Origin: Providencia sneebia DSM 19967
GTDB lineage: Bacteria > Pseudomonadota > Gammaproteobacteria > Enterobacterales > Enterobacteriaceae
Assembly (NCBI RefSeq): GCF_000314895.2
Contig: NZ_CM001773.1
Location: forward strand, 2,746,855-2,810,854
Length of the DNA: 64,000 nucleotides
Direction: 5' to 3'
Numbering within the stretch: the stretch's first letter is position 1; every line of letters starts with the position of its first letter. The notes beneath the pieces were generated by a model, which was given only the letters and a program-made list of their open reading frames with translations, did not search any database and was not told the DNA's origin. The position numbers and the translations under genes were made by a program. Positions 10,702 through 21,816 of this stretch are shown here, piece by piece.

Positions 10702-12219
10702 TTAACCTTCGTTATAAATTTCAAGATCTTCAATTTCATGCTGATCTTTAACTTTCAGTTCATCATCTCGACGAAGGTCTTCTAAATAATCTAAATAAGT
10801 TTGGTCAATATCTTTCGTCACATAAATGCCATCAAAGACTGAACATTCAAACTCATTAATTTCAGGGTTTTCTTCACGTACAGCGTCGACAAGGTCACTC
10901 AGATCTTGGAAAATTAAGCCATCCGCACCAATAAGTTTACGGATTTCATCAACTTCACGGCCGTGAGCAATTAACTCATTTGCATTTGGCATATCAATAC
11001 CATACACATTTGGGAAGCGAACTTCAGGCGCCGCAGAAGCAAAATAGACATTTTTAGCTCCAGCTTCACGAGCTAGTTCAACAATTTGCTCAGACGTTGT
11101 GCCACGGACAATTGAATCATCAACCAATAAAACATTTTTATCACGGAATTCCGCGCGGTTAGCATTTAGTTTACGGCGTACTGACTTTCTACGCTCTTGC
11201 TGACCTGGCATGATAAAAGTACGGCCAACATAGCGGTTTTTCACAAAACCTTGGCGATACGGCTTATTAAGAATATGCGCAATTTCCAATGCAATATCAC
11301 AGGATGTTTCAGGAATTGGGATCACAACATCAATGTCTAAATCTTCCCATTCACGAGCAATTTTTGCGCCTAATTTTTGCCCCATTCTTAATCTTGCGTT
11401 ATACACTGAAATCTTATCAATAAATGAATCTGGGCGCGCAAAATAGACGTATTCAAACAAGCAAGGTGTTAACTGCGGATTAACTGCACACTGGCGAGTA
11501 TACAGTTCTCTTTGCTCCGTGACATAAACAGCTTCACCTGGTGCTACATCACGTAAAAATTCAAAACCTAATGTATCAAGGGCAACACTTTCTGAAGCCA
11601 CCATATACTCTTGTGCGCCGTTATCCAGTATTCTGCGACCTAGAACCAATGGACGGATCCCATTAGGGTCACGAAATGCCAGCATTCCATGACCAATTAT
11701 CAAGGCAACACAAGCATAAGCGCCACGTAATTTTTTATGGACTGCCGCAACGGCCGTAAAAATGTCATCCGGCTCTAATGGGAAATGATCAAAACGGTCT
11801 AATTCATAGGCTAAAATATTCAGTAGAATTTCAGAATCAGATGATGTATTGACATGACGGCGTGCCGTTTCGAATAAACTACGCGTTAATTCATGCGCAT
11901 TTGTCAGATTACCATTATGTGCAAGCGCGATACCAAAAGGCGAATTCACATAAAAAGGCTGTGCTTCTGATGCACTTGAACTACCCGCTGTTGGATAACG
12001 AACATGGCCAAGCCCTATATTACCTTGTAACCGGAGCATATGCCGAGCTTCAAAAACATCTTTTACGAGACCATTGGCTTTACGTAAACGGATATTATTG
12101 TTGCTATCAATGGTAGCAATGCCTGCTGCATCTTGCCCACGGTGCTGTAGCACAGTTAAAGCATCATAAATTGATTGGTTGACCGGTGTTACACCGGCGA
12201 TACCGACAATACCGCACAT
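10702..12219 (-). CDS. purF: amidophosphoribosyltransferase
   Basis: PurF catalyses the first committed step of de novo purine synthesis: PRPP plus glutamine to 5-phosphoribosylamine. It has 505 residues, as in E. coli. After removal of Met1, Cys2 (MCGIVGIAG) is the N-terminal nucleophile of the glutaminase domain; the phosphoribosyltransferase domain carries the PRPP loop [19 protein letters not shown] at about 360-380. It lies 14 bp after cvpA, so both are probably expressed from the PurR-controlled promoter upstream of cvpA. Confidence 0.98.
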   Translation of the reverse strand: MCGIVGIAGVTPVNQSIYDALTVLQHRGQDAAGIATIDSNNNIRLRKANGLVKDVFEARHMLRLQGNIGLGHVRYPTAGSSSASEAQPFYVNSPFGIALAHNGNLTNAHELTRSLFETARRHVNTSSDSEILLNILAYELDRFDHFPLEPDDIFTAVAAVHKKLRGAYACVALIIGHGMLAFRDPNGIRPLVLGRRILDNGAQEYMVASESVALDTLGFEFLRDVAPGEAVYVTEQRELYTRQCAVNPQLTPCLFEYVYFARPDSFIDKISVYNARLRMGQKLGAKIAREWEDLDIDVVIPIPETSCDIALEIAHILNKPYRQGFVKNRYVGRTFIMPGQQERRKSVRRKLNANRAEFRDKNVLLVDDSIVRGTTSEQIVELAREAGAKNVYFASAAPEVRFPNVYGIDMPNANELIAHGREVDEIRKLIGADGLIFQDLSDLVDAVREENPEINEFECSVFDGIYVTKDIDQTYLDYLEDLRRDDELKVKDQHEIEDLEIYNEG

Positions 12220-12233
12220 TTAGTCTTTCCTCA

Positions 12234-12737
12234 TCAGCCAGACGGAGAAATATTCTCCGGTAGGAAACTTGACGCATTTTGCAGGTAGTCAAAAAACCAC
12301 CTAATTATGTGACTGAACTGTGGAATAAGTTCTGAGCGTTGCCAATCCTCACTTTGAGGCAATGGAGTAAATGTATCCAGAAAAAATAACAGTGCTGATA
12401 CAATTAATACTCCGCGCAATGCACCAAAACAAACTCCCAGAACACGATCTGTGCCCGATAACCCCGTTTTTTGCACTAAAGAGCTAATCACATAGTTGAC
12501 AACGGCACCCACAATTAACGTTGCGATAAATAACGCTGCAATCGCAATACCGTTTCTCACCAGAATGTCGTCAAAGCGCGTAAAATAATCCGCTAAATAA
12601 GGATAAAATGTACTCGCAACAAAAAAGGCACAGCCCCATGTGATTAGTGATAATGCTTCTCTAACAAAACCACGGATCAAGCTTACCAATGCCGAAAAGC
12701 CAATAATGGCGATAATAACGTAATCTAACCAGACCAT
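12234..12737 (-). CDS. cvpA: colicin V production protein CvpA
   Basis: Inner-membrane protein of 167 residues with four hydrophobic segments; it matches E. coli CvpA along its length ([57 protein letters not shown]). It was named for a role in colicin V export, and later work links it to envelope stress and bile tolerance; its mechanism is unknown. The frame extends 7 codons upstream, but the ATG at 12737 (MVWLDY) is the family start with a GGA-containing leader. It is the first gene of the cvpA-purF unit. Confidence 0.95.
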   Translation of the reverse strand: MVWLDYVIIAIIGFSALVSLIRGFVREALSLITWGCAFFVASTFYPYLADYFTRFDDILVRNGIAIAALFIATLIVGAVVNYVISSLVQKTGLSGTDRVLGVCFGALRGVLIVSALLFFLDTFTPLPQSEDWQRSELIPQFSHIIRWFFDYLQNASSFLPENISPSG

Positions 12738-12791
12738 ATCTTTTTCCAAAATTCGCACCCACGGCAGTGGCAGGAGTGCATTCTAACAGAA

Positions 12792-12807
12792 ACGAAAACG
12801 TTTGCGT
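12792..12807 (-). promoter_or_regulatory. PurR operator upstream of cvpA-purF
   Basis: On the minus strand ACGCAAACGTTTTCGT, a full match to the 16-bp enterobacterial PUR box (consensus ACGCAAACGTTTTCGT). It lies 55 bp upstream of the cvpA start, the position of the PurR operator in the E. coli cvpA-purF promoter. Confidence 0.92.
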
Positions 12808-12828
12808 AACCATTTTACATACAATTTA

Positions 12829-12866
12829 AAAAATTAGCGGCGAAAAGAAAAATTCATATTCGCCGC
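12829..12866 (-). terminator. Terminator after dedD
   Basis: On the minus strand GCGGCGAA pairs with TTCGCCGC across a 14-nt AT-rich loop and is followed by TAATTTTTTAAA. It closes the accD-folC-dedD unit and separates it from the PurR operator. Confidence 0.75.
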
Positions 12867-12915
12867 AGTTATTACTTTAAAAAACTTTACTTACACATGC
12901 TATTCTTTAACTTAG

Positions 12916-13578
12916 TTAAGGTTTAAAAACCCTAATTTCGCCTTGTAAACCAGAAAGAGAACGCAGTTCTGGCAAGGCACTTTCTAGTCGCTGCCGAGAA
13001 GTTTCTGGTCCGACAAAAATCCGTGTTAATTGACCATTAACAGGGCGAGAAGGCACGGTATAAACTTGATAGCCAGAAAATCTCAATTTCGCGACAATTT
13101 CCTCAACTTTTCCCGCATTCTTCAATGCACCAAGCTGCACAACAAAAGCTTTGCCTTGTGGTGCTTGCACATCAGACTTAGGTTCTGGTTTCGGTTCAGG
13201 TTTTGGTTGAGGCTTAGGCTCAGGTTTTGGCTGCGGTTTAGGTTCGGGTTTTGGTTCAGGCTTTTTCGGCGCTTCAGTGATAATGTTTGGTGAACCTTGA
13301 GCCGGTGATGTCGCTACCTGTTGTTGCTCCGCCTGTTTTTGCTCAGAAATAGCCTCAGACAACATGGCTTCTGAATTCACACCGGAAGTGACTGTTTGTG
13401 TTAATGGTGCAATCGCTTCAATATCTTGCTCATCGCCAGGTTTAGGAATAATCGGAATGGCTGCAAATTCACTCTCATTGTATTTTTTATCCCCATCTAA
13501 TAAAGCTGGCAATATAATGATCCCGGCTGCAACAAGAACTATGGCACCGACTAAACGATTCTGAAATTTACTCGCCAC
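12916..13578 (-). CDS. dedD: cell-division protein DedD (SPOR domain)
   Basis: DedD is a bitopic inner-membrane septal protein that binds denuded glycan through its SPOR domain. It has 220 residues, as in E. coli: a short cytosolic N-terminus, a TM segment at about 10-27 (LVGAIVLVAAGIIILPALL), a periplasmic linker and a C-terminal SPOR domain from about 143 (GKAFVVQLGALKNAGKVEEI). The linker holds a long low-complexity run of alternating Pro with Lys/Glu/Gln (about residues 108-138). The gene overlaps the end of folC by 11 bp, so translation is probably coupled. Confidence 0.96.
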   Translation of the reverse strand: MASKFQNRLVGAIVLVAAGIIILPALLDGDKKYNESEFAAIPIIPKPGDEQDIEAIAPLTQTVTSGVNSEAMLSEAISEQKQAEQQQVATSPAQGSPNIITEAPKKPEPKPEPKPQPKPEPKPQPKPEPKPEPKSDVQAPQGKAFVVQLGALKNAGKVEEIVAKLRFSGYQVYTVPSRPVNGQLTRIFVGPETSRQRLESALPELRSLSGLQGEIRVFKP

Positions 13579-14872
13579 CGATATTATCCTTCTGTTTTTC
13601 TAACAACATCATGACATGGGCTACAGTATGAAATGAACCACACACAACAATAACATCATTGCTAGTTGCATCACGGCAAGCTTGTTCCCAAGCTGCATCT
13701 ACTGAATCAAAGACTTGTGGTGATCCTAAATACTGGCTTAATTGGGATGCTGGTGCGCCACGAAACTCGGTTAATGGTGCAACATACCAGTCCGTTATTT
13801 GCTCAGATAAACACGCAAGTGTTCCTTGTATGTCTTTATCGCCTAACATACCAATCACAGCGCGAATACGTCGACCTTCAACCTGCGGCAATTGGCTTAA
13901 ACGCATTGCTAAATAAGCCGCAGCATGTGGATTATGGGCAACATCTAAGATTGTTAATGGTTTTTCAGCAATAATTTGAAAACGCCCAGGTAACTGTGCA
14001 AATTTCAATCCATCAACAATTGCTTTATCAGTGATATATTGTGCTAATTTGCTATCAAGCTCTTTTAAACAACAAATTACCGCAAGAGCAGTAGCTGCGT
14101 TTGCTAATGGCACATTCGGTAATGGCAGGTTGAACCATTCACCTTTTGAACTTTGCCATGACCAACTTTTATTTTGTTCGTCGAATGTCCAATCTTTGCC
14201 ACGCTGGAATAAAATAGTCCCTATCTTTTGCGAATATTCGCCAATCGAAAGCGGCATATCAGGCTCGCCAACTACGCCATAACGACCACTACGGAATATT
14301 CCTGCTTTCTCAAAACCAATATGTTCCCTATCCGACCCTAACCAATCTGTGTGATCGATAGCAATACTGGTTATTGCGCTGATATCTGCATCAACAACAT
14401 TTGTCGCATCAAGGCGTCCACCTAAACCAACTTCAAGAATAACAACATCTAAGTCGGCTTGTTTGAACAACTTTAATGCCGCCAAAGTGCCATATTCAAA
14501 ATAGGTCAGAGAAACATCACCGCGCTGCACTTCTATATCAGCGAAGACTTGGCAAAAACTTGATTCAGGAAGCTCTTGGCCTTGAATTCTTACGCGTTCT
14601 GTATAACGAATAAGATGTGGAGAACTATACACACCGACTTTTAATCCAGCCGCCATTAGAATGGATTCAAGTGTGTGGCAGGTTGTTCCTTTGCCATTTG
14701 TCCCTGTAACAGTGATCACTCTTGGTGCTGGCTGTAACAGTGCCATTTGGCGAGCAACTTTCCCGACTCGCTCTAACCCCATATCAATATTTTGGCTATG
14801 TAGGTCAGTGAGATAAGAAAGCCAAGTCTCCAAAGGAGACTCAGCATTAGGGATTGTGGATGGATTACTCAT
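13568..14872 (-). CDS. folC: bifunctional dihydrofolate synthase/folylpolyglutamate synthase
   Basis: FolC adds glutamate to dihydropteroate and to tetrahydrofolates. The Mur-ligase-type P-loop is [16 protein letters not shown], followed by [31 protein letters not shown] (about 170) and [10 protein letters not shown]. The frame is open to 14947, but the family start is the ATG at 14872, giving 434 residues (E. coli 422). That start overlaps the accD stop by 8 bp (ATGAGTAA), suggesting coupled translation; no strong separate ribosome binding site is visible. It also overlaps dedD downstream. Confidence 0.96.
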   Translation of the reverse strand: MSNPSTIPNAESPLETWLSYLTDLHSQNIDMGLERVGKVARQMALLQPAPRVITVTGTNGKGTTCHTLESILMAAGLKVGVYSSPHLIRYTERVRIQGQELPESSFCQVFADIEVQRGDVSLTYFEYGTLAALKLFKQADLDVVILEVGLGGRLDATNVVDADISAITSIAIDHTDWLGSDREHIGFEKAGIFRSGRYGVVGEPDMPLSIGEYSQKIGTILFQRGKDWTFDEQNKSWSWQSSKGEWFNLPLPNVPLANAATALAVICCLKELDSKLAQYITDKAIVDGLKFAQLPGRFQIIAEKPLTILDVAHNPHAAAYLAMRLSQLPQVEGRRIRAVIGMLGDKDIQGTLACLSEQITDWYVAPLTEFRGAPASQLSQYLGSPQVFDSVDAAWEQACRDATSNDVIVVCGSFHTVAHVMMLLEKQKDNIGGE

Positions 14873-15845
14873 CATCTTTTTTATGCTTAGCAGACCCTTT
14901 ATTGATTTCAGACTCATCAATATCAATTTCATCTTCAGTGATATCAATTTTTACGTCTTCTTCAACTTCAGGTATAACTGCTGTTGTTTCAAAACTAGGT
15001 TGGTTAGTCAACATCGCTAGGATATCAGCGAGCTTATCGCGCATTTCTGGGCGACGTACAATCATGTCGATTGCACCTTTTTCTAACAAAAACTCACTAC
15101 GTTGGAAACCTTGAGGGAGTTTTTCTCTTACTGTTTGCTCAATAACGCGTGGACCCGCAAAGCCAATCAATGCTTTCGGTTCTGCAACATTAATGTCACC
15201 TAGCATTGCTAAACTTGCCGAAACGCCTCCCATAGTAGGGTCAGTCAAGACAGAAATGTAAGGTAAACCACGTTCTTGCATCTTCGCCAATGCTGCACTG
15301 GTTTTTGCCATCTGCATCAATGAAAGCAGTGCTTCTTGCATACGCGCACCACCACTCGATGAGAAACACACTAACGGGCAGTTATCTTCTAAAGCTTGTT
15401 CTACTGCACGGACAAAACGCGCACCCACAACGGATGCCATAGAACCGCCCATAAAGGAGAATTCAAATGCTGCAGCAACAACTGGCATACCTTTCAATGT
15501 GCCTTTCATTACAACAATAGCTTCTTTCTCTCCGGTCTCTTTTTGAGCCGCAGAAATTCTATCTTTGTATTTTTTTGAATCACGGAACTTGAGAATATCT
15601 TTTGGTTCAAGTTCACTACCTAATTCGCTTGTAGAATTTTCATCTAAGAAAGTTTCAAGGCGCTGGCGTGCATGAATACGCATGTGATGATCACATTTAG
15701 GGCAAACCTCTAGGTTACGCTCTAGTTCCGCGCCATATAATACTTGTCCACAACTATCGCACTTCGTCCACACTCCTTCTGGAATGTTAGCTTTATGTGA
15801 TTGGGTCAAGTTTCCTTTCTTTAGTATTTTTTCAATCCAGCTCAT
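14865..15845 (-). CDS. accD: acetyl-CoA carboxylase carboxyltransferase subunit beta
   Basis: AccD with AccA transfers CO2 from carboxybiotin to acetyl-CoA, the first step of fatty-acid synthesis. The zinc ribbon C29-x2-C32-x15-C48-x2-C51 is visible, then the crotonase-like core ([52 protein letters not shown]). The ATG at 15845 ([14 protein letters not shown]) is the family start with AAGG 7 nt upstream; the longer frame to 15914 has no family match. At 326 residues it is about 22 longer than in E. coli, because of a very acidic C-terminal tail rich in Asp, Glu and Ile that ends KHKKDDE. Confidence 0.97.
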   Translation of the reverse strand: MSWIEKILKKGNLTQSHKANIPEGVWTKCDSCGQVLYGAELERNLEVCPKCDHHMRIHARQRLETFLDENSTSELGSELEPKDILKFRDSKKYKDRISAAQKETGEKEAIVVMKGTLKGMPVVAAAFEFSFMGGSMASVVGARFVRAVEQALEDNCPLVCFSSSGGARMQEALLSLMQMAKTSAALAKMQERGLPYISVLTDPTMGGVSASLAMLGDINVAEPKALIGFAGPRVIEQTVREKLPQGFQRSEFLLEKGAIDMIVRRPEMRDKLADILAMLTNQPSFETTAVIPEVEEDVKIDITEDEIDIDESEINKGSAKHKKDDE

Positions 15846-15949
15846 TAATGGACCTTTTCGTCTGATTGATTTCTGGTTAACACCAGTATGTAATTTTGTG
15901 TCATTAAACCACAATGATATCTCACTGTGGATAAAAACTTTTTCATCTG

Positions 15950-16636
15950 TTATGCATTGTCAACTTTTGAGTCAACGACCTTTTTTTCTTTGGCTGCTGC
16001 ACGACGATGGCGAATCACTTCGATGACGCCCGGAAGTATTGAAATAAAGATAATTGCCACAATCAATAATTTCAAATTCTTTTGTACAAACGGCAAATCA
16101 CCGAACAGATATCCTGCATAGGTAAATAACAGTACCCATAATAATGCACCGAGTACATTATAAAAGGCAAAATGACGATAAGACATTTTGCCCATTCCTG
16201 CAACGAATGGGGCGAAAGTTCGGACAATCGGAACAAATCGAGCAAGAATTATTGCTTTTCCGCCGTGTTTTTCATAAAAAACATGTGTTTTTTCTAAATA
16301 AGAACGACGGAAAATTTTTGAATCTGGATTTTTGAACAATTTATCGCCAAATACGCGACCAATGGTGTAGTTAACTGCATCGCCAATAATTGCGGCTATA
16401 ATCATTAACGCAACCATCAAATGAACATTTAAATCATTGCTTTCTAAGGCTGAAATAGCACCGGCGACAAACAAAAGAGAATCACCCGGTAAAAAAGGCG
16501 TCACCACTAAACCTGTTTCGCAAAACAAGATTAGAAATAAGATACCGTATACCCAAATTCCATATTCGGCCACTAGTTCTGCTAGATGGACATCAATATG
16601 TAAAATAAAATCGATGATAAAACTAATGAACTCCAT
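15950..16636 (-). CDS. dedA: DedA family membrane protein
   Basis: Polytopic inner-membrane protein of 228 residues from the DedA/SNARE-associated family, whose members include undecaprenyl-phosphate flippases and proton-dependent transporters. Signatures are [20 protein letters not shown] near residue 40 and [18 protein letters not shown] near 145. The ATG at 16636 ([10 protein letters not shown]) matches the E. coli start, with GAGGG 5 nt upstream; an in-frame TTG at 16648 is less likely. It sits between truA and accD as in E. coli. The exact substrate of E. coli DedA itself is not settled. Confidence 0.95.
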   Translation of the reverse strand: MEFISFIIDFILHIDVHLAELVAEYGIWVYGILFLILFCETGLVVTPFLPGDSLLFVAGAISALESNDLNVHLMVALMIIAAIIGDAVNYTIGRVFGDKLFKNPDSKIFRRSYLEKTHVFYEKHGGKAIILARFVPIVRTFAPFVAGMGKMSYRHFAFYNVLGALLWVLLFTYAGYLFGDLPFVQKNLKLLIVAIIFISILPGVIEVIRHRRAAAKEKKVVDSKVDNA

Positions 16637-16705
16637 AAATGCCCTCAATTGTTAATCGCATCCTTGCTATACCTTTTATAGGTTAAATCACTTTTTTGTC
16701 GTGAT

Positions 16706-17536
16706 TTAAATTGCTTGTGTAGAATTCAATTCATCTGCTAGAAACAATGGCCCTAGCACATGGGTTGGTAAAGCAAATATTTCAGGGTAATCAACAGAGA
16801 CTAAATACAGCCCTTCTGCTTTTGCTGTTGCAGCCGCTTTGGTTCTATCCTTAAGTGCCAATAATTCTGCCATCCAATTGATATCTTGATTACCACAACC
16901 AATTTCCAGCAAACTTCCAACAATATTGCGCACCATATGATGAACAAAAGCATTCGCTTTAATATCCACAACAACATAATTTCCATGACGCGTGACATTA
17001 ATATGCATCACATTACGCCAAGGTGTACGTGACTGGCACTGCACAGCCCTAAACGAGGTAAAATCGTTTTCTCCCAATAGCGCTTGTGCTGCTACTTGCA
17101 TTTTATTCTCATCTAACGGGTAATGAAAATGCGTAACACCGTTTGATAAAATTGCAGGGCGATACCGATGATTAAAAATAATGTAACGGTAACGACGCGC
17201 AGTAGCACTAAACCTAGCATGAAACTCATTATCAACTGGTTGGCACCAACGTACAGCAATATCCTCAGGTAAATGGGTATTCACTCCCATTGTCCAAGCA
17301 GCTTCTTTGCGTTGAGCTGTGGTTTCAAAATGAACAACCTGCCCTGTCGCATGAACGCCAGCATCAGTACGGCCTGCACAAAAGACGCTAACGGGATGGT
17401 TAGCGACTTTTGATAAAGCTTCTTCTAAACAGCCTTGTACACTTTTTACTTCTTGTTGGCGTTGCCAACCGTAATAACGGCTACCGTTATATTCGATGCC
17501 AAGCGCAATGCGTGACAATCGTTCTGGCTCAGACAT
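16706..17536 (-). CDS. truA: tRNA pseudouridine(38-40) synthase TruA
   Basis: TruA isomerises uridines 38, 39 and 40 in the anticodon arm. It has 276 residues (E. coli 270). The catalytic aspartate is D58 in [39 protein letters not shown] and [20 protein letters not shown] are family blocks. The start codon overlaps the usg stop (TAATG), so the two are translationally coupled. Confidence 0.97.
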   Translation of the reverse strand: MSEPERLSRIALGIEYNGSRYYGWQRQQEVKSVQGCLEEALSKVANHPVSVFCAGRTDAGVHATGQVVHFETTAQRKEAAWTMGVNTHLPEDIAVRWCQPVDNEFHARFSATARRYRYIIFNHRYRPAILSNGVTHFHYPLDENKMQVAAQALLGENDFTSFRAVQCQSRTPWRNVMHINVTRHGNYVVVDIKANAFVHHMVRNIVGSLLEIGCGNQDINWMAELLALKDRTKAAATAKAEGLYLVSVDYPEIFALPTHVLGPLFLADELNSTQAI

Positions 17537-18546
17537 TAGTAAAACAGCTCCTGTGCTAATTTTTCAGCTGTTTCAACTGCCATTAACGCACCACCGAATC
17601 GCACATTATCTGCGACAGACCAGAATTGAATAATTTCGGGAATACCATAATCATTACGGATACAGCCGACACTCAAAAATTCATTACCTGAAGCTTCTGT
17701 GACTTGTGTTGGATAATCACCCTCTTCTGAGACCTGAATATCGTCAAAACGTTCAAGTTCATCACGCGCTTCTTCTGCACCAATTGGACGCAATGTCTCA
17801 AGGTAAACAACTTGCGCATTTCCATAAAATACAGGTGATTGAATAAAGCTAACAGCAATGGGTAAGCCTTCATCTTGTGTCACCTTACGAACTTGCTCAA
17901 TTAAACGGCGCTCTTGACGCACACTGCCTTCCATATCTGCCAATAATGGCAACATATTAAAAGCTAACTGCTTACTGAACATCCCTTCTTCAGCAGGAAC
18001 TCCGTTTAATAAACGTGCGCTTTGACCAGCCAGTTCATCTACTGCGGCTTTACCATGAGCAGAAACTGATAACATATTAGTTAAGGTAATGCGGCCTAAT
18101 CCAGCAGCATCTACTAATGGTTTAATTGCACTGAGTAATTGGCTTACATAACTATCAGCCAAAGCAATAATATTGCGGTTGCGATAATCAGCTAAAACAT
18201 GTGGGTTAACATTTGGCACAATTAGCGGCACATCAGGTTCTAGAGCAAAAACACCACTATTATCAATGACAATACAACCATCTTGTGCTGCGCGTTCTGC
18301 ATATTCCAGACTTGCCGTTTCACCAGCTGCAAAAAAAGCAATTTGAGCCTGTGACCAATCAAAATCAACAGCATCTTCAACTTGGTAACTTTTACCATTA
18401 AAGCGAATGACTTCACCTGCACTGCGCTCACTTGCAAGTAAATATAATTCACCAACCGGAAATTCACGTTCTTGTAATAGTGCTAAAATAGCTTCACCGA
18501 CTGAGCCGGTAGCGCCTAATAACGCAATATTCCAACCTTCCGTCAT
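17536..18546 (-). CDS. usg: Usg, aspartate-semialdehyde dehydrogenase-like protein
   Basis: 336 residues, matching E. coli Usg-1 (337). It has the Rossmann [11 protein letters not shown] motif and the semialdehyde dehydrogenase fold ([20 protein letters not shown] at the C-terminus). As in E. coli Usg, the position of the catalytic cysteine of true Asd enzymes is occupied by other residues ([11 protein letters not shown]), so it is unlikely to have that dehydrogenase activity. Function unknown. It lies between pdxB and truA and overlaps the truA start. Confidence 0.93.
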   Translation of the reverse strand: MTEGWNIALLGATGSVGEAILALLQEREFPVGELYLLASERSAGEVIRFNGKSYQVEDAVDFDWSQAQIAFFAAGETASLEYAERAAQDGCIVIDNSGVFALEPDVPLIVPNVNPHVLADYRNRNIIALADSYVSQLLSAIKPLVDAAGLGRITLTNMLSVSAHGKAAVDELAGQSARLLNGVPAEEGMFSKQLAFNMLPLLADMEGSVRQERRLIEQVRKVTQDEGLPIAVSFIQSPVFYGNAQVVYLETLRPIGAEEARDELERFDDIQVSEEGDYPTQVTEASGNEFLSVGCIRNDYGIPEIIQFWSVADNVRFGGALMAVETAEKLAQELFY

Positions 18547-18615
18547 TGCTGTTTCTCCAAAAATAAATGATCAATGAGGCGGCTTGCTACTCATCGAATA
18601 AATAATTCATTGATA

Positions 18616-19746
18616 TTATTTAATTAAATACGCATTAAAACCCAATGCATTCAGTTGCTCAGCAACTTGGGCATCATCACAATGAACAGTCAGTGATGAC
18701 CACTCACGACGCTCTTGGTAATGCTTACGTAGTTTGTCAAATTCCCCCTGAATTGCGGCAACTTGGCGTAATAACGCATCATCTCGGCGCACATCATACA
18801 CCAGATGAACTAGCCTTTTGAGTAGGCTTTGCGATACTTTACCACGAATAGTAATTTCGCTAATTTCAGGGCTTGGTAATAAGGAAGAGAGTGCAATGTT
18901 GTCCGGGCGCCCTAAGAATTGACAATACGCCTCATAAACTTGTGTTGTACCACGCGCTTTTCCTTCTAAGGTATAACCTGCAATATGCGGTGTACCAATA
19001 TCAACTCGCGCCAATAATTGAGTATCCAGATTAGGTTCTGGCTCCCAAACATCTAAAACAACATGCAATTTTTTATTTTGGTTTAATAATGCAAGCAAGG
19101 CTTGGTTATCAATAACTTCACCACGGCTGGCATTAATTAGAATGGTTCCATCGCGTAAATTAGCCAGTCGCGTCTCATCCATTAAATGAAATGTTTTATC
19201 CACACCATCCATATTCAGTGGCGTATGAAAGGTCAGCACATCAGCGTCAGATAATAGCGTTTCTATTGGTAGGAAATCGCCTTTATCACCTTTTGCTGCA
19301 CGCGGCGGATCACAAAGAAGCGTTTTCACTCCCCAAGCCGTTAACCTATCAGCTAAACGCCCACCGACATTACCAACACCAATAATACCGACTGTTTTAT
19401 CACGTAAATCAAAATTATCACGTTCAGCTAGCATCAAAAGTGCTGAAAAAACATATTCGACAACCGCGATTGCATTACAGCCTGGCGCAGAGGAAAAACC
19501 AATATTTGCTTTAGAAAGCCAATTTGTATCAACGTGGTCAAAGCCAGCTGTTGCCGTTCCCACAAATTTTACAGGTGTTTTGCTCAATAATGATTCGTTA
19601 ACTTTCGTAATTGAACGAACCATCAGAGCATCTGCATCGAGGAGTTCAACCTCTGGCACTGGGCGTCCAGATACCGCCTTAACATTTCCCAACTTGCTAA
19701 ATAGCTGCTGGGCATAAGGCATATTTTCATCAACCAGAATTTTCAC
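18616..19746 (-). CDS. pdxB: erythronate-4-phosphate dehydrogenase PdxB
   Basis: PdxB oxidises 4-phosphoerythronate with NAD in the DXP-dependent route to pyridoxal phosphate. It has 376 residues (E. coli 378). It begins [20 protein letters not shown]; the D-2-hydroxyacid dehydrogenase NAD-binding motif [16 protein letters not shown] lies near 120, the catalytic arginine near [10 protein letters not shown] and the His near [17 protein letters not shown]. The C-terminal PdxB dimerisation domain is present. usg follows 69 bp downstream. Confidence 0.97.
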   Translation of the reverse strand: MKILVDENMPYAQQLFSKLGNVKAVSGRPVPEVELLDADALMVRSITKVNESLLSKTPVKFVGTATAGFDHVDTNWLSKANIGFSSAPGCNAIAVVEYVFSALLMLAERDNFDLRDKTVGIIGVGNVGGRLADRLTAWGVKTLLCDPPRAAKGDKGDFLPIETLLSDADVLTFHTPLNMDGVDKTFHLMDETRLANLRDGTILINASRGEVIDNQALLALLNQNKKLHVVLDVWEPEPNLDTQLLARVDIGTPHIAGYTLEGKARGTTQVYEAYCQFLGRPDNIALSSLLPSPEISEITIRGKVSQSLLKRLVHLVYDVRRDDALLRQVAAIQGEFDKLRKHYQERREWSSLTVHCDDAQVAEQLNALGFNAYLIK

Positions 19747-19925
19747 TTAGCTTGTCCTAATATTGTTTTCTATTATCAGCTTTTTGTATGATCCAGCCGA
19801 CTAATTACGCTTTAGAATACGGGTTATTTTGCCACGTTCTGACGCTATTTCCTATGCGTGATTATGAGTTAAATCATTATAAAGCTACCCTAAAAATATT
19901 TTTAGAGTACAGAATAGAAACAATA

Positions 19926-20714
19926 TTACTTAGAGCGAAAACGGTCAGGTGTCATACCAGAAACTTGCTGGAACATGGCAATAAATGCTGATGCTGAACT
20001 ATATCCCACATCATATGCCACTTCGTGAACACTTTTCCCTTTTTCCAAAGCAGAAACTGCATGTAGATAACGTAAACGTTGACGCCATTCACTGAACGAC
20101 ATACCAAGTTCCTGCTGGCAACGGCGTGATAATGTGCGCTCAGAGGTATAGCTGCGTGTTGCCCATTGAGCTAATGTTGAATTATCAGCTGGATCTTTTT
20201 GTAATGAAGTCAGAATTGGTGATAAAAATTTATCTTTTGTGGTTGGTAAGTAAGTATCTTGGCAAGGAGATAAGGTAAATTGATCGACTAATACACTTGC
20301 TAAACGTTTATCCTCTTCTGTTTTAGGCTCAACAATACCTCGCTGGTAAAGATCAGTCATAATCGTTTTGAAGATAGAGCTCAAACGAACAACACATGGT
20401 TTTTGAGTCAACCTTTCATTAAGTTTTTGTGAAAAGTCAATAATCTGAAATTTCACGCTCTCTTTATTAAAACTGGAATGTAATACATTCGCTGGTATCC
20501 AGATACAAAATTCTGGCGGCGCAAGATAATGTTTTCCCCCAACTTCCATCTCCATAATGCCACATGCGACATAAAGCAATTGCCCAAAAGAATGAGTATG
20601 TGATTTATATTCGGTCTGTGTATCTATCTGCGTATAACGCAATGCAATAAATTCTGGTTCAATAATATTACATTCATTTATATGCAATACTGGTGAATCT
20701 TTGTGCTTGATCAT
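19926..20714 (-). CDS. AraC-family transcriptional regulator
   Basis: 262 residues: an N-terminal cupin-like sensor (SHTHSFGQLLYVACGIMEME with metal-type histidines; WIPANVLHSSF) and a C-terminal double helix-turn-helix of about 100 residues (RTLSRRCQQELGMSFSEWRQ; EVAYDVGYSSASAFIAMFQQ; TPDRFRS). This domain order resembles NimR (YeaM)-type repressors. It is divergent from the EamA exporter 100 bp away, which is its likeliest target. The pair occupies the pdxB-fabB interval where E. coli has flk and yfcJ. The inducer is unknown. Confidence 0.88.
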   Translation of the reverse strand: MIKHKDSPVLHINECNIIEPEFIALRYTQIDTQTEYKSHTHSFGQLLYVACGIMEMEVGGKHYLAPPEFCIWIPANVLHSSFNKESVKFQIIDFSQKLNERLTQKPCVVRLSSIFKTIMTDLYQRGIVEPKTEEDKRLASVLVDQFTLSPCQDTYLPTTKDKFLSPILTSLQKDPADNSTLAQWATRSYTSERTLSRRCQQELGMSFSEWRQRLRYLHAVSALEKGKSVHEVAYDVGYSSASAFIAMFQQVSGMTPDRFRSK

Positions 20715-20814
20715 ATATCTTGTCTGAAAACCGTTATCGAATGTCTGATTATCAGTATATATAAAAAATCTGACAACTGTATACTACTGTCATTCGTGTC
20801 AGAGGAAGTTTTTA

Positions 20815-21750
20815 ATGAAAAATTTATTATTTCCGCTTATTGCGGTTTTACTGTGGTCTATCAATGCTATCGTCAATAAAGCTGCTGCAACAGCAATAGA
20901 TCCGGCAGCAATCTCATTTTATCGTTGGGCCTTAGCATTACTGGTTATGTCACCTTTTGTTCTTCGTTCTGTGCTAAAAAATCAACATATCATCAAAAAA
21001 CATTGGTGGCAGCTCGCTATTTTAGGCGCATTAGGAATGATGATTTATCAAAGTTTAGCTTATTATGCCGCACATAGCGTTAGTGCAACATTCATGGGAA
21101 TTATGAACTCATTAATTCCATTGCTAACAGTTGTAATCAGTATTTTTGTATTACGCGTTATTCCTACTCTTGGAATTGTTCTCGGGACATTTTTATCTTT
21201 AATCGGGCTAGTTTGGTTAGTCAGCCAAGGTAACCCTGCCAATTTATTTACTCAAGGCTTAGGCTCTGGTGAATTATTAATGTTAGTTGCTTCCGCGGCT
21301 TATGCATTATATGGCGTATTAACCAAACGTTGGGGAATACCACTTTCAAGTTGGGATTCACTTTATGTGCAGATATTCTTTGGCGTGATTTTATTATTAC
21401 CTAACTTTTTACTTGCTGATGATGTTACGCTGACTAAAAATAATATTGGTCTTGTTATATTCGCCGGTATTGCAGCATCAATTATTGCGCCAGCATTATG
21501 GATACAAGGTGTCATACGTTTAGGCGCTAATACAACATCTATTTTTATGAACTTAGCCCCCGTATTTACCGCTATCATCGCTATATTTGCACTTGGCGAA
21601 GAATTAAAAAGTTATCATTTAATCGGTGGTGGTGTTGTCCTAATTGGTGTTATGTTAGCTCAACAATTACGAACACCATTAACTGAGCTATTTAAAAATA
21701 AAAAAAGAAATTCACAGAAAAAAGATTGCTTAAACGATAACAGCCAGTAA
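20815..21750 (+). CDS. EamA/DMT-family transporter
   Basis: 311 residues with about ten predicted TM helices in two repeats of the EamA domain, typical of drug/metabolite exporters in the inner membrane. The first helix (LLFPLIAVLLWSINAIVNKA) carries the W-S/G-N-A motif, and the second repeat starts near GSGELLMLVASAAYALYGVL. The tail is basic and polar (KNKKRNSQKKDC). AGAGGAAG precedes the ATG by about 8 nt. It is divergent to the AraC-type regulator, implying regulated export of a small molecule that cannot be named. A strong terminator follows. Confidence 0.9.
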   Translation: MKNLLFPLIAVLLWSINAIVNKAAATAIDPAAISFYRWALALLVMSPFVLRSVLKNQHIIKKHWWQLAILGALGMMIYQSLAYYAAHSVSATFMGIMNSLIPLLTVVISIFVLRVIPTLGIVLGTFLSLIGLVWLVSQGNPANLFTQGLGSGELLMLVASAAYALYGVLTKRWGIPLSSWDSLYVQIFFGVILLLPNFLLADDVTLTKNNIGLVIFAGIAASIIAPALWIQGVIRLGANTTSIFMNLAPVFTAIIAIFALGEELKSYHLIGGGVVLIGVMLAQQLRTPLTELFKNKKRNSQKKDCLNDNSQ

Positions 21751-21787
21751 AATTAACCCTCAAGCAATGCAATGTCGTAATTCATAT

Positions 21788-21816
21788 GCCCCACACTAGT
21801 GGGGCTATGTTTTTTT
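21788..21816 (+). terminator. Terminator after the EamA transporter gene
   Basis: GCCCCAC-ACTA-GTGGGGC stem-loop followed, after TATG, by seven T residues; 37 bp after the stop codon. Confidence 0.88.

Noticed and set aside
13030..13293. 87-codon frame opposite dedD, rich in Arg, Phe and Leu
   Set aside because: It is the antisense reading of the Pro-Lys-Glu repeat in dedD; composition is an artefact of the repeat and no RBS is seen.
17536..18546. Calling usg an active aspartate-semialdehyde dehydrogenase
   Set aside because: The catalytic cysteine position lacks cysteine (ADSYVSQLL), as in E. coli Usg.
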